Below, piece by piece: positions 50,592 through 59,066 of a DNA stretch of 64,000 bases. Origin of the DNA: Bradyrhizobium frederickii (lineage in GTDB: Bacteria; Pseudomonadota; Alphaproteobacteria; Rhizobiales; Xanthobacteraceae); NCBI RefSeq assembly GCF_004570865.1, contig NZ_SPQS01000012.1, positions 62,001 to 126,000 on the forward strand. The letters are read 5' to 3'. Under the pieces are notes generated by a model. The model saw only the letters and a list, made by a program, of their open reading frames with translations, was not told where the DNA came from and did no database searches. The position numbers and the translations under genes are program-made. How positions within the stretch are numbered: the stretch's first letter is position 1; every line of letters begins with the position of its first letter.

Positions 50592-52799
50592 ATGGACAGA
50601 CTTCTGATGGACTCTGCGCAAACCATTGAAACAAAAGAAAAAATCGTGGAAGTCGAGGGTCTGCCGGCGATCGCGTCCAGCCCCGAACGATTCATCAATC
50701 GCGAGCTCTCCTGGCTGCATTTCAACCGCCGCGTCCTGGAGGAATCGGTCAATTCCAACCACCCGATGCTGGAGCGGGTGCGATTCCTGTCGATTTCAGC
50801 AAATAACCTCGACGAATTCTTCATGGTCCGCGTCGCCGGCATCAAGGCCCAGGTGCGCGAGGGCATCGCCGAACGCAGCCCCGACGGCCTGACGCCGTCC
50901 GAGCAGCTCGCGCTGATCAACCGCACCGTGTCCGAACTTGCCTCCGACCAGCAGGCGATCTGGCGCGACCTGCGCGGCACGCTGGCCGATGCCGGCATCG
51001 TGCTGGTCGACGGCAAGGACGTCACCAAGGCGGAACGGACCTGGATCGAGGAGTACTTCCTCAACAACGTGTTCCCGCTGCTGACGCCGCTGGCGATCGA
51101 CCCGGCGCACCCCTTCCCGTTCATCCCGAGCCTCGGCTTCACCATCGCGCTCCAGCTCACGCGCGCCGCCGACGGCAAGCAGATGAACGCGCTGATCCGC
51201 ATGCCCGGCAAGATCGACCGCTTCATCCGCCTGCCGGCCGACGGCAAGATCGTTCGGCTGATCTCGCTGGAACAGGCAACCGCCCTGTTCATCAACCGCC
51301 TGTTCCCCGGCTACAATCTGCACGGCCAGGGCGCCTTCCGGATCATCCGCGACTCCGAGCTCGAAATCGAGGAAGAGGCGGAAGACCTCGTCCGCCTGTT
51401 CGAGACGGCGCTGAAGCGCCGCCGCCGCGGATCGGTGATCCGGCTCGAGATCGACGCCAAGATGCCGGAGCAGTTGCGCAACTTCGTTCAGCACGCGCTG
51501 TCGGCCGCCGACGACGAGGTCTTCCTGGTCGACGGCGTGCAGGCGATGAACGAGCTCTCGCAGCTCACCCGCATCGACCGTCCCGATCTTGAATTCACCC
51601 CTTACGTGCCGCGCCACCCCGAGCGTGTGCGCGAGCATGGCGGCGACATCTTTGCCGCGATCCGGCAGAAGGATCTCGTCGTCCATCATCCTTACGAATC
51701 CTTCGACGTCGTGGTGCAGTTCCTGCAGCAGGCCGCACGCGACCCCGATGTCGTCGCGATCAAGCAGACGCTCTACCGCACCTCCAACAACTCGCCGATC
51801 GTGCGCACGCTCGCCGAAGCCGCCGAGGCCGGCAAATCCGTCACGGCGCTGATCGAGCTGAAGGCGCGCTTCGACGAGGAAGCCAACATCCGCTGGGCGC
51901 GCGACCTTGAACGCGCCGGCGTGCAGGTCGTCTACGGCTTCCTTGAGCTGAAGACGCACGCAAAACTCTCGATGGTGGTGCGCCGCGAGGGTGGCAGCCT
52001 CACCACCTATGTTCATACCGGCACCGGCAACTATCACCCGGTCACCGCGCGCATCTACACCGATCTTTCCTACTTCACCTCCGATCCGACCATCGGCCGC
52101 GACGCCGCGCGCGTGTTCAATTTCATCACCGGCTACGCCGCGCCGAGCGATCTGGAAAAGATGGCGGTGTCGCCGCTGACCTTGCGCAAGCGCATCATCG
52201 AGCACATCCAGGGCGAGACCGCGCACGCGCGGCACGGCCGGCACGGCGCGGTCTGGATGAAGATGAATGCGCTGGTCGACCCCGATATCATCGACGCGCT
52301 CTACGAGGCCTCGCAGGCCGGCGTGCAGGTCGAGCTCGTGGTGCGCGGCATCTGTTGCCTGCGCCCCGGCATTCCCGGCCTATCCGAGAACATCCGGGTC
52401 AAATCGATCATCGGGCGCTTCCTGGAACACGGCCGAATCTACTGCTTCGGCATGGGCCAGGGCCTGCCGAGCGCCAAGGCGGCTGTGTATATCTCGTCCG
52501 CCGACATGATGCCGCGTAACCTCGACCGCCGCGTCGAGGTGCTGTGTCCGCTGCAAAATCCGACGGTGCATCAGCAGGTTCTCGAACAGATCATGGTCGC
52601 CAACCTGAAAGACAATGAACAGAGCTGGCAGTTGTTGCCGGACGGGTCCTCAACGCGTATGAAGACCGCGAAAGGCGAGGAGCCTTTCAACGTCCACAAC
52701 TACTTCATGACAAATCCGAGTCTGTCTGGCCGTGGAAAGTCGCTCAAGGAATCCTCGCCGCGTCGTCTCACGCGCCGGAACGAACGCCATCCGTCCTGA
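50592..52799 (+). CDS. ppk: Polyphosphate kinase 1
   Basis: This 735-residue enzyme makes inorganic polyphosphate from ATP. The N-terminal domain has FINRELSWLHFNRRVLEE near residue 35, and the catalytic core has the autophosphorylated His in YVHTGTGNYHPVTARIYTDLSYF near 475. The ISLEQ and IKQTLYRTSNNSPIV segments are typical PPK1. The start is the ATG giving MDRLLMDSAQ. It is 15 bp before ppx, so polyphosphate synthesis and breakdown genes form one unit. Confidence 0.97.
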   Translation: MDRLLMDSAQTIETKEKIVEVEGLPAIASSPERFINRELSWLHFNRRVLEESVNSNHPMLERVRFLSISANNLDEFFMVRVAGIKAQVREGIAERSPDGLTPSEQLALINRTVSELASDQQAIWRDLRGTLADAGIVLVDGKDVTKAERTWIEEYFLNNVFPLLTPLAIDPAHPFPFIPSLGFTIALQLTRAADGKQMNALIRMPGKIDRFIRLPADGKIVRLISLEQATALFINRLFPGYNLHGQGAFRIIRDSELEIEEEAEDLVRLFETALKRRRRGSVIRLEIDAKMPEQLRNFVQHALSAADDEVFLVDGVQAMNELSQLTRIDRPDLEFTPYVPRHPERVREHGGDIFAAIRQKDLVVHHPYESFDVVVQFLQQAARDPDVVAIKQTLYRTSNNSPIVRTLAEAAEAGKSVTALIELKARFDEEANIRWARDLERAGVQVVYGFLELKTHAKLSMVVRREGGSLTTYVHTGTGNYHPVTARIYTDLSYFTSDPTIGRDAARVFNFITGYAAPSDLEKMAVSPLTLRKRIIEHIQGETAHARHGRHGAVWMKMNALVDPDIIDALYEASQAGVQVELVVRGICCLRPGIPGLSENIRVKSIIGRFLEHGRIYCFGMGQGLPSAKAAVYISSADMMPRNLDRRVEVLCPLQNPTVHQQVLEQIMVANLKDNEQSWQLLPDGSSTRMKTAKGEEPFNVHNYFMTNPSLSGRGKSLKESSPRRLTRRNERHPS

Positions 52800-52814
52800 T
52801 CGGGGATTTCCGAC

Positions 52815-54317
52815 GTGAAGCGGCCGCGCAAGCGCGGCTCGAGCGTCGCGGTCATCGACATCGGCTCCAACTCGGTCCGTCTCGTCGTCTACGAGGCGCT
52901 GGCGCGGAGTCTCATTCCGATCTTCAACGAGAAGACGCTGTGCGGTCTCGGGCGCGAGGTGCAGAGCACCGGCCTGCTCGCCCCCGACGCCGTCGACAAG
53001 GCGCTGACCTCGCTCAAGCGCTTTCGCGCCTTGTGCCGCGTGATGCAGGTCGGACGCGTGTTCGCGATCGCCACAGCCGCCTGCCGCGACGCCTCCAACG
53101 GCGCTGATTTCATCGCCAAGGCCGAGCGCATCTGCGCCGTGAAGATCGAGATCCTTTCGGGCCCGCGCGAGGCGCGGCTGTCGGCGCTCGGCGTGATCTC
53201 AGGCATCCATCATCCCGACGGCATCGTCGGCGACCTCGGCGGCGGCTCGCTCGAATTGATCGACGTGCGCAAGAACAGCGTGCGAAGCGGCGTGACCCTG
53301 CCGCTCGGCGGGCTTGCGCTACAGGATCTTGCGCACAGATCGCTCAAGCGCGCCGATCGCATCGTGCGCGAGGAGCTCGACGAGGTGCCGCAGCTGACCG
53401 CGGGCCGCGGCCGCAACTTCTACGCGGTCGGCGGTACCTGGCGCGCCCTCGCGCGCATTCATATCATCCAGAGCGGCTATCCGCTCCAGGTGATGCACGG
53501 CTATTCGCTGTCCGCGGCGGAGGCGCTCGACTTTTCCCGCAGGCTGCGGCGCCTGGCGGCCGCGAACATGCTCGCCGACATCGAGAGCGTTGCCGACGCG
53601 CGCCGCCCGCTCCTCACCTATGCGGCCCTGGTGCTCGAGCACATCATCCGGGTGGCGAAGCCGAAGACCATCGTGTTCTCGACCTTCGGCGTGCGCGAGG
53701 GCCTGCTGCACGAGAAGCTGCCGGAGGCGGAACGCAACAAGGACGGCCTGATCTGCGCCGCGGAGGAGCTGAACCAGCTGCTGTCGCGCTCGGCGAAGCA
53801 CGCCCGCGAGCTGATCGCCTGGACCGATCGCCTCGTGCGCGTGGTCAAGCTGCGCGAGACCGAGGAAGACCGGCGGCTGCGCCACACCGCGTGCCTCTTG
53901 TCCGATATCGGCTGGCGCGTGCATCCGGATCACCGCGGCGAGCAGACGCTGAGCCTCGTCGTCAACGGCAATTTCGGCGCGATCACCCACACCGAGCGCG
54001 CCTTCGTCGGCCTGTCGGTGTTCTATCGCTATGCGGGCCTCAGCGAAGAAAATCAGCCGCCCGTCACCACGCAGGAGCTGCTGACGCCGGCACAGCTCGA
54101 ACGCGCGCGTCTCTTGGGCGCGGCGTTCCGCGTCGCGCATCTGATCTCGGCGGCACGTCCGGGTGTCTTGCCCGCCACGCATTTCCGCAGCCAGGGACGC
54201 AAATTAATGCTGGTGTTCGAGCACCGCCTCGGCGACCTCGTCGCCGACCGCGTCGGCAGCCGTTTCCGCCAGCTCGCCCGCCTGATTGGCCGCGCCGGCT
54301 CGATCGTGCGGCGCTGA
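52815..54317 (+). CDS. ppx: Exopolyphosphatase/guanosine pentaphosphatase
   Basis: This 500-residue ASKHA-fold enzyme has an N-terminal phosphate loop (AVIDIGSNSVRLVVYE), FAIATAACRDASNG near residue 78, and GDLGGGSLELIDV near 140. A C-terminal HD-like helical domain is present (LLSDIGWRVHPDHRG near 365). It releases phosphate from polyphosphate or converts pppGpp to ppGpp, thus opposing the ppk upstream. The start is GTG (MKRPRKRGSS). The convergent histidine kinase gene ends 37 bp further. Confidence 0.95.
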   Translation: MKRPRKRGSSVAVIDIGSNSVRLVVYEALARSLIPIFNEKTLCGLGREVQSTGLLAPDAVDKALTSLKRFRALCRVMQVGRVFAIATAACRDASNGADFIAKAERICAVKIEILSGPREARLSALGVISGIHHPDGIVGDLGGGSLELIDVRKNSVRSGVTLPLGGLALQDLAHRSLKRADRIVREELDEVPQLTAGRGRNFYAVGGTWRALARIHIIQSGYPLQVMHGYSLSAAEALDFSRRLRRLAAANMLADIESVADARRPLLTYAALVLEHIIRVAKPKTIVFSTFGVREGLLHEKLPEAERNKDGLICAAEELNQLLSRSAKHARELIAWTDRLVRVVKLRETEEDRRLRHTACLLSDIGWRVHPDHRGEQTLSLVVNGNFGAITHTERAFVGLSVFYRYAGLSEENQPPVTTQELLTPAQLERARLLGAAFRVAHLISAARPGVLPATHFRSQGRKLMLVFEHRLGDLVADRVGSRFRQLARLIGRAGSIVRR

Positions 54318-54354
54318 CGAACAGAACAGGTGTCAAGCGAGCGGCTGGGGTTCT

Positions 54355-55731
54355 TCAATCAGCAGCAGCCATCCGATCGCGGCTGCCCGCCGGCGCGACG
54401 ATGGCTTGCAGTCCACCGAGCTCGGACTCGGCGAGAATGAGCTGCCATCCATAGGCACTGAGCACGTCCTGAACGATCGCGAGGCCGAGGCCGGCCCCTT
54501 CGCCACGCTCGTCCAGCCTGACCCCGCGTTCGAGCACGCGTGAACGTTCGGCGGGCGCGATGCCCGGACCATCATCCTCGACCGTGATCGCCGGTTTCGC
54601 CGCATCCGCGACTATGCGCACTTCGCTCTTGGCGTGACGAGCGGCGTTTTCCAAGAGATTGCCCAGCACTTCCGCCAGATCAGTGCGATCGAGCGGCACG
54701 CTCGGCTCGCCCGTCATGCAGGTCTTGAAGGCGAGCCGCTGTGCCGCAGGCGTACGCGCCAGCGTCAGGATCAGGGACTGGACAAGCGGTCTGAGCGGCG
54801 TGGAAATACCGCCGCGCAGGCGTGCCGTCCCCCTCGCCCGCGCACGTGCCAGCTCGCGGTCGACGTGACGGCTCATTGTCTCGCCGACGGCCTCGATTGC
54901 CTGCGCGACCTCCTTCTCACCGCGCTGACGCAACAGCGCGACATCGGCCGCGAGTGCGGCAAGCGGCGTCTTCAGCCCGTGTGCCAGGTCGGCGGCGCGG
55001 CTGCGCGACCGTTCGATTTCGCGTTCCTGGGCGTCGATCAGGCTGTTGACCTCTTCCACCAGCGGCTTCACCTCAGTCGGGACCTCGACGGGGAGATGCT
55101 TGCGCTGCCCGGAGCGGACGTCCGCGACGCCGCGGCGAAGTGCGTCCAGCGGATGAAGGCCGAGGCCGACCTGGATCGAGGTGGCCGCCGCCAGCACCAG
55201 CCCCAGCACGCCAAGCGCCAGCGCCAGATCCCTGGCGAAATGCGAGGCGGCGGCCGACACGCGGGCGAGATCGGCCGCCACCGCGACACGCACCGGCGCG
55301 CGGCGGTCGCCCAGGGTAAGCATCACGCGGCGTTCGCTGACCAGGAGCCGCGCGTCGGCGGGTCCAGGGATGACATGACGATGCAATTCGCGAGGCGACG
55401 GCTCATCCCGCGGCAGGTCCAACGCCGTGTCCCAGAGCGAACGTGAACGCAGCACCTGACCGCCATCGTCCGATACCTGCCAGTACAAGCCCGAAAGAGG
55501 GTCGGCAAAACGAGGATCGGCCGGCGGCCGGCCGACCACCAGCCTGCCCTGCGCGTCGGCGTCGATACCCGCGACGAGTTGCTTCAGATAAACGTCGAGA
55601 TCCTCGCCGATGGTGCGCGCGACATGGCGTTCGAACAGCAACGTCAGCCCGGCGCCGGCAATCGTCAGCGCGACCAGGATAGCTACGAGTCCGCCAGCGA
55701 CCAGTCGCAGCCGCAGCGAGCCCCAGCTCAT
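54355..55731 (-). CDS. Sensor histidine kinase of the PhoQ/QseC type
   Basis: This 458-residue membrane kinase has an N-terminal membrane segment (RLVAGGLVAILVALTIAGAGLTLL), a periplasmic sensor domain of about 130 residues, and a second membrane segment near 170-190. A HAMP region, the H-box DLAHGLKTPLAALAADVALL (phospho-His251), an N-box NLLENAARHA and the ATP G-box DDGPGIAP, GLGLAIVQD follow. Its start overlaps the response regulator stop by four bases, and the same operon begins with a PepSY protein. The RND efflux operon opposite is the likely target. Confidence 0.94.
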   Translation of the reverse strand: MSWGSLRLRLVAGGLVAILVALTIAGAGLTLLFERHVARTIGEDLDVYLKQLVAGIDADAQGRLVVGRPPADPRFADPLSGLYWQVSDDGGQVLRSRSLWDTALDLPRDEPSPRELHRHVIPGPADARLLVSERRVMLTLGDRRAPVRVAVAADLARVSAAASHFARDLALALGVLGLVLAAATSIQVGLGLHPLDALRRGVADVRSGQRKHLPVEVPTEVKPLVEEVNSLIDAQEREIERSRSRAADLAHGLKTPLAALAADVALLRQRGEKEVAQAIEAVGETMSRHVDRELARARARGTARLRGGISTPLRPLVQSLILTLARTPAAQRLAFKTCMTGEPSVPLDRTDLAEVLGNLLENAARHAKSEVRIVADAAKPAITVEDDGPGIAPAERSRVLERGVRLDERGEGAGLGLAIVQDVLSAYGWQLILAESELGGLQAIVAPAGSRDRMAAAD

Positions 55732-56396
55732 GGCGTCGTCTCCGGTACCAGATAGCCGAAGCCGCGTCGGGTCTCGATCAGGTCGGCACCGAGCTTCTTG
55801 CGCACGCGGCCGATCAGCACTTCGAGCGCATTCGACTCGTGGTCCTCGCCGTGGCCATAGACGTTTTCATCGAGCTCCTGCTGCGATACGACGCGGCCGC
55901 GATGGTGCAGGAGAAAGGCGATCAGGCGGTATTCCAACGGCGACAACGCGACGGGTACCCCGCGCAGCATCACCTTCATTTGACGCTCGTCGAGCTCGAC
56001 CTCGCCGGCGATGATCCGTGGCGAGGCATGCCCCGCCGAGCGGCGCACGATCGAGCGCAGCCGCGCCAGCAATTCCTCCATGCGAAACGGTTTCGGCAGG
56101 TAATCGTCGGCGCCCGCGTCGATGCCATCGACGCGCTCGGCCCAGCTGCCGCGCGCCGTCAGGATCAGCACCGGCATAGACCGCCCATTCGCGCGCCAGC
56201 GCTTGAGCACCGCCAGACCGTCCATGCCGGGCAAGCCGAGATCGAGGACGATCGCGCCGTAATCCTCGGTGTCACCGCGGAACCAGGCTTCCTCGCCGTT
56301 GCCGACGGTCTCGACCACATAACCGGCCGCGCGGAGCGCCCTCTCCACATCGGCCGCGATCCGTCGATCGTCCTCCACGAGCAGCACGCGCATCAC
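55728..56396 (-). CDS. OmpR-family response regulator
   Basis: This 222-residue protein has a receiver domain (phospho-acceptor Asp52 in AIVLDLGLPGMDG, and the Lys of DDYLPKPF near 102) and a winged-helix effector (LSPLEYRLIAFLLHHRGRVVSQQELDENVYG, RVRKKLGADLIETRRGFGYLV). It overlaps the sensor kinase gene and the PepSY gene by four bases each. An 11-bp-spaced CTGAC pair upstream of the divergent operon is a candidate binding site. Confidence 0.96.
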   Translation of the reverse strand: MMRVLLVEDDRRIAADVERALRAAGYVVETVGNGEEAWFRGDTEDYGAIVLDLGLPGMDGLAVLKRWRANGRSMPVLILTARGSWAERVDGIDAGADDYLPKPFRMEELLARLRSIVRRSAGHASPRIIAGEVELDERQMKVMLRGVPVALSPLEYRLIAFLLHHRGRVVSQQELDENVYGHGEDHESNALEVLIGRVRKKLGADLIETRRGFGYLVPETTP

Positions 56397-56719
56397 TTCT
56401 CCTTGATGCGTTCGATCTCGCCGCTACGCGCGTCCACATGCGCTTCGTAGAGCCGGCCCTTGTCGTCAACCAGGCGAAACTCGTAAATCCAGCGGCCGCG
56501 CTCACGCTCTATCTCGACCCCCGCAACCTCGCCCGGCAGCTTGCCACGGAGCGAGGCGAGAATGTCGGCGAGCGACTTGATCTCGCCGGCCTCGACTGCG
56601 CGGCGAACCGCGTCCGGCGCGCCCTTATCGTGGTCGCCTGCGGCCGCAGGCATCGGCGCGAGCAGGAATCCTGCCAGCAGCGGCACCGCGAGGAATTCCA
56701 GAAAGCCTGAGGATTGCAT
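56393..56719 (-). CDS. PepSY-domain exported protein, first gene of the two-component operon
   Basis: This 108-residue protein has a signal peptide (VPLLAGFLLAPMPAAA, cleaved after AAA near 26). The mature part is one PepSY domain: VRRAVEAGEIKSLADILASLRGKLPGEVAGVEIERERGRWIYEFRLVD, then AHVDARSGEIERI. PepSY is a periplasmic domain that often binds or senses a ligand for a partner kinase. The gene overlaps the response regulator gene by four bases. The ATG was chosen where the signal begins. Confidence 0.85.
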   Translation of the reverse strand: MQSSGFLEFLAVPLLAGFLLAPMPAAAGDHDKGAPDAVRRAVEAGEIKSLADILASLRGKLPGEVAGVEIERERGRWIYEFRLVDDKGRLYEAHVDARSGEIERIKEK

Positions 56720-56742
56720 TGGCAGAGAATGCCCCAATCGAC

Positions 56743-56758
56743 CTGACAAATTGCTGAC
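56743..56758. promoter_or_regulatory. Candidate OmpR-type operator
   Basis: Two direct CTGAC repeats are 11 bp apart (56743 and 56754), in the 132-bp region between the PepSY-RR-HK operon and the PepSY/cytochrome/RND operon. PhoB/OmpR proteins bind such 11-bp-spaced direct repeats. No test has been made. Confidence 0.4.
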
Positions 56759-56851
56759 GTGGATCAACAGGCGGCCGTCAGGGCGGTTCTGGCACTGTCC
56801 GCCCATCGCCTCGCCGCATGACGCGGCCGGGCGCCACAAGCTGGAGAGAAC

Positions 56852-57127
56852 ATGCGCAAGATCACCATCATCGCCGCCACCGCCGCCTTGCTCGCAGCCG
56901 CCGCGACCGCTCACGCCGGCAGCCTCGGGCGTCCCTGCACTGCGGCGCCGCAGACCAGCTGGCTGTCGATCGAGCAATTGCAGTCCAAGATCGAAGCCCA
57001 GGGCTACAAGGTCCAGAAGGCCAAGCTCAAGAACGCCTGCGGCGAGCTCTACACGATCGACAAGTCCGGCAGCCGGGTCGAATTGTTCGTCGATCCGACC
57101 AGCGGCCGGATCGTCGGTCAGCTGTAA
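56852..57127 (+). CDS. PepSY-domain exported protein, first gene of the efflux operon
   Basis: This 91-residue protein has a signal peptide (ITIIAATAALLAAAATAHA). The mature part (SWLSIEQLQSKIEAQGYKVQ, ELYTIDKSGSRVELFVDPTSG) is a PepSY-like domain with two Cys that could form a disulphide (RPCTAAP, KNACGEL). Such small PepSY proteins commonly precede a cytochrome b561-like gene. It may bind the same ligand as the PepSY protein of the facing operon. The next gene starts 11 bp downstream. Confidence 0.82.
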   Translation: MRKITIIAATAALLAAAATAHAGSLGRPCTAAPQTSWLSIEQLQSKIEAQGYKVQKAKLKNACGELYTIDKSGSRVELFVDPTSGRIVGQL

Positions 57128-57138
57128 GGGGCCGCATC

Positions 57139-57702
57139 ATGAGCGCCATTCACGATACGGTCGTAGCCGGCGGCGCCAAGCCGCCGGCTACGGTAAAGGT
57201 CTGGGACCTTTTCGTGCGCGTATTCCATTGGTCGCTGGCCGGGCTGTTTCTGCTCGCCTATGCGACCGGGGACGAGATAGAAAAGATCCATATCGCCGCC
57301 GGCTACACCATTGCCGGGTTGCTTGCGCTCCGGATCGTGTGGGGCTTCGTGGGACCGCGCCATGCACGCTTCAGCGACTTCGTGCGCTCGCCGCGCGCGG
57401 TGCTCGCCTATATGCGCGATGTGGCGCTGCTCAGGGCGCCACGCTTTCTTGGCCACAATCCTGCCGGCGGCATGATGGTCGTGGCGCTGATCGTCATGCT
57501 GATCGGCACCTGCACCACCGGCTACATGATGACGACCGACAGCTTCTGGGGAGCGAAATGGGTGGAGGAGGTCCATGAGGCGTTCGCCAACCTCACGATC
57601 GGCCTCGTGGTCGTCCATGTGCTTGGCGTCCTGCTGGCAAGCTTCGAGCACCGTGAGAGCCTGGTGACGGCGATGATCACGGGAAGGAAGCGTCCATCAT
57701 GA
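57139..57702 (+). CDS. Cytochrome b561-like membrane protein
   Basis: This 187-residue integral membrane protein has four predicted segments (VFHWSLAGLFLLAYATGD, AGYTIAGLLALRIVWGF, GGMMVVALIVMLIGTCTTGYMM, FANLTIGLVVVHVLGVLLASF). Its His residues (VFHWSL, KIHIAAGY, EVHEAF, VVHVLG) are placed to bind two haems. It is the cytochrome b/b6-type electron carrier often encoded with PepSY proteins. The ATG is 18 bp after the PepSY gene stop. It may reduce a metal or quinone in the envelope, which would suit the RND exporter encoded next. Confidence 0.88.
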   Translation: MSAIHDTVVAGGAKPPATVKVWDLFVRVFHWSLAGLFLLAYATGDEIEKIHIAAGYTIAGLLALRIVWGFVGPRHARFSDFVRSPRAVLAYMRDVALLRAPRFLGHNPAGGMMVVALIVMLIGTCTTGYMMTTDSFWGAKWVEEVHEAFANLTIGLVVVHVLGVLLASFEHRESLVTAMITGRKRPS

Positions 57703-57932
57703 GCGAGGTCGGTTGGCCTGCCCGCCCCCTTTCCGAAAGGCGCGACGACAGCTTGACCTCTGCGGCCATGAAGCAATCGACTGAGATCAACCGAAGCGCG
57801 CCACGAACGGCGAGCAGCCTTCCAAAGGGGCTGGCCCGCTTGAGGCAAATCAACCCATCGATGCTCCGGTGGGCTAAGCGAAACCTGCAATCGATCAGCG
57901 CTTCGCTCGCCTCCAGGTCTGGGTTTTTCCTC

Positions 57933-59066
57933 ATGCGAGTCCGTCGCAGAACTCTCCCTCTCACCTCGTCCGGGGGCGTGCTCGTTCGTGCGCTCTTCGC
58001 CGTTGCATTGAGCCTGCTGAGTTCGGCATCGATGGCGCAGGACGAGGTGAAGCTGAGCGATGCGCAGGCGCGCAATCTCGGCGTCCGGGTAACCCATCCG
58101 GTTGCCAGCCGGACCGATCTGACGCTGCCTTACCCGGTCCAGATCATGGTCCCCACACCGCAATTGTGGGTTGTCAGCGCGCCGGTGGCGGGCATGGTCG
58201 CCAATCTCCTGGTCGGGCGCGGCGATCGCGCCACGGCCGGCCAGCCGCTGGTCACCCTGGAGAGTCCAAGCTTCGTCTCCCAGCAACGCGACTATTTGCA
58301 CGCGATCGCGCAGGAGCATCTCGCCAGCCAGCAACTCAAGCGGAACGTCGATCTGTTCGAGGGCAAGGCCGTGCCGCAACGCGTGCTGGAGGCGAGCCAG
58401 GCCGAAGCGCGCCAGGCGGCTCTCGTCGTCGCCGAACGGCGCCAGATGCTGCGCCTCAGCGGGATGTCGGACGATGCCATTTCCCGACTGGCCCAGGAAG
58501 CGGCGATCAGCGGCACGCTCACGGTCAATGCGCCGCAAACCGCGTCCGTGGTCGAGGTCGCGGTGTCGCCAGGGCAGCGGCTCGAACAATCCGCGCCGCT
58601 GGTCAAGCTGGCGCGGCTGTCGCCGCTGTGGGCCGAGATCGCAGTTCCCGCCGCCAATATTCGAGCGATCCGCACCGGCGCGAAAGTCGAGATCGAGGGC
58701 TATTCCACGCCCGGCACGGTCGTGCTGGTCTCCGAGACCATCGACCCTGCCACCCAGACCATCCTGGTGCGCGCGGAGGTCCCCAACGACGGCGAGCTGC
58801 ATCCCGGTCAGACCACCGCGGCCCGCATCGGCTTTCTTTCCGCCGGCGAAAGCGCCTTTGAGATTCCCTATAGCGGGCTGATCCGGAGGGGCGAGCAGAC
58901 CTCGGTCTTCGTCGCCTTCGACGGCGGCTTCCGCCTGGTCCCGGTCAAGCTGCTCGCTGAGGATCAGGATCACGTCGTCGTGTCGGGCCCGATTACGGAC
59001 CGGGATGCGATCGCGATCGGCGGCATCTCGGCGCTTCGCGGCATTCTCTTAGGCCTGGGACAATAG
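57933..59066 (+). CDS. RND efflux periplasmic adaptor
   Basis: This protein of about 377 residues has a signal sequence (ALFAVALSLLSSASMA) followed by adaptor-fold features: a lipoyl-type half APVAGMVANLLVGRGDRA, the coiled-coil hairpin (HLASQQLKRNVDLFEGKAV, EASQAEARQAALV) and a barrel with AVSPGQRLEQSAPLV, IDPATQTILVRAEV and TAARIGFLSAGESAFEIPYSGL. It bridges the RND pump and an outer membrane channel in the periplasm. The start is uncertain: ATG 57933 and GTG 57978 are both possible. The frame runs on upstream to 57699, overlapping the cytochrome gene by four bases. It abuts the pump gene with no gap. Confidence 0.85.
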   Translation: MRVRRRTLPLTSSGGVLVRALFAVALSLLSSASMAQDEVKLSDAQARNLGVRVTHPVASRTDLTLPYPVQIMVPTPQLWVVSAPVAGMVANLLVGRGDRATAGQPLVTLESPSFVSQQRDYLHAIAQEHLASQQLKRNVDLFEGKAVPQRVLEASQAEARQAALVVAERRQMLRLSGMSDDAISRLAQEAAISGTLTVNAPQTASVVEVAVSPGQRLEQSAPLVKLARLSPLWAEIAVPAANIRAIRTGAKVEIEGYSTPGTVVLVSETIDPATQTILVRAEVPNDGELHPGQTTAARIGFLSAGESAFEIPYSGLIRRGEQTSVFVAFDGGFRLVPVKLLAEDQDHVVVSGPITDRDAIAIGGISALRGILLGLGQ

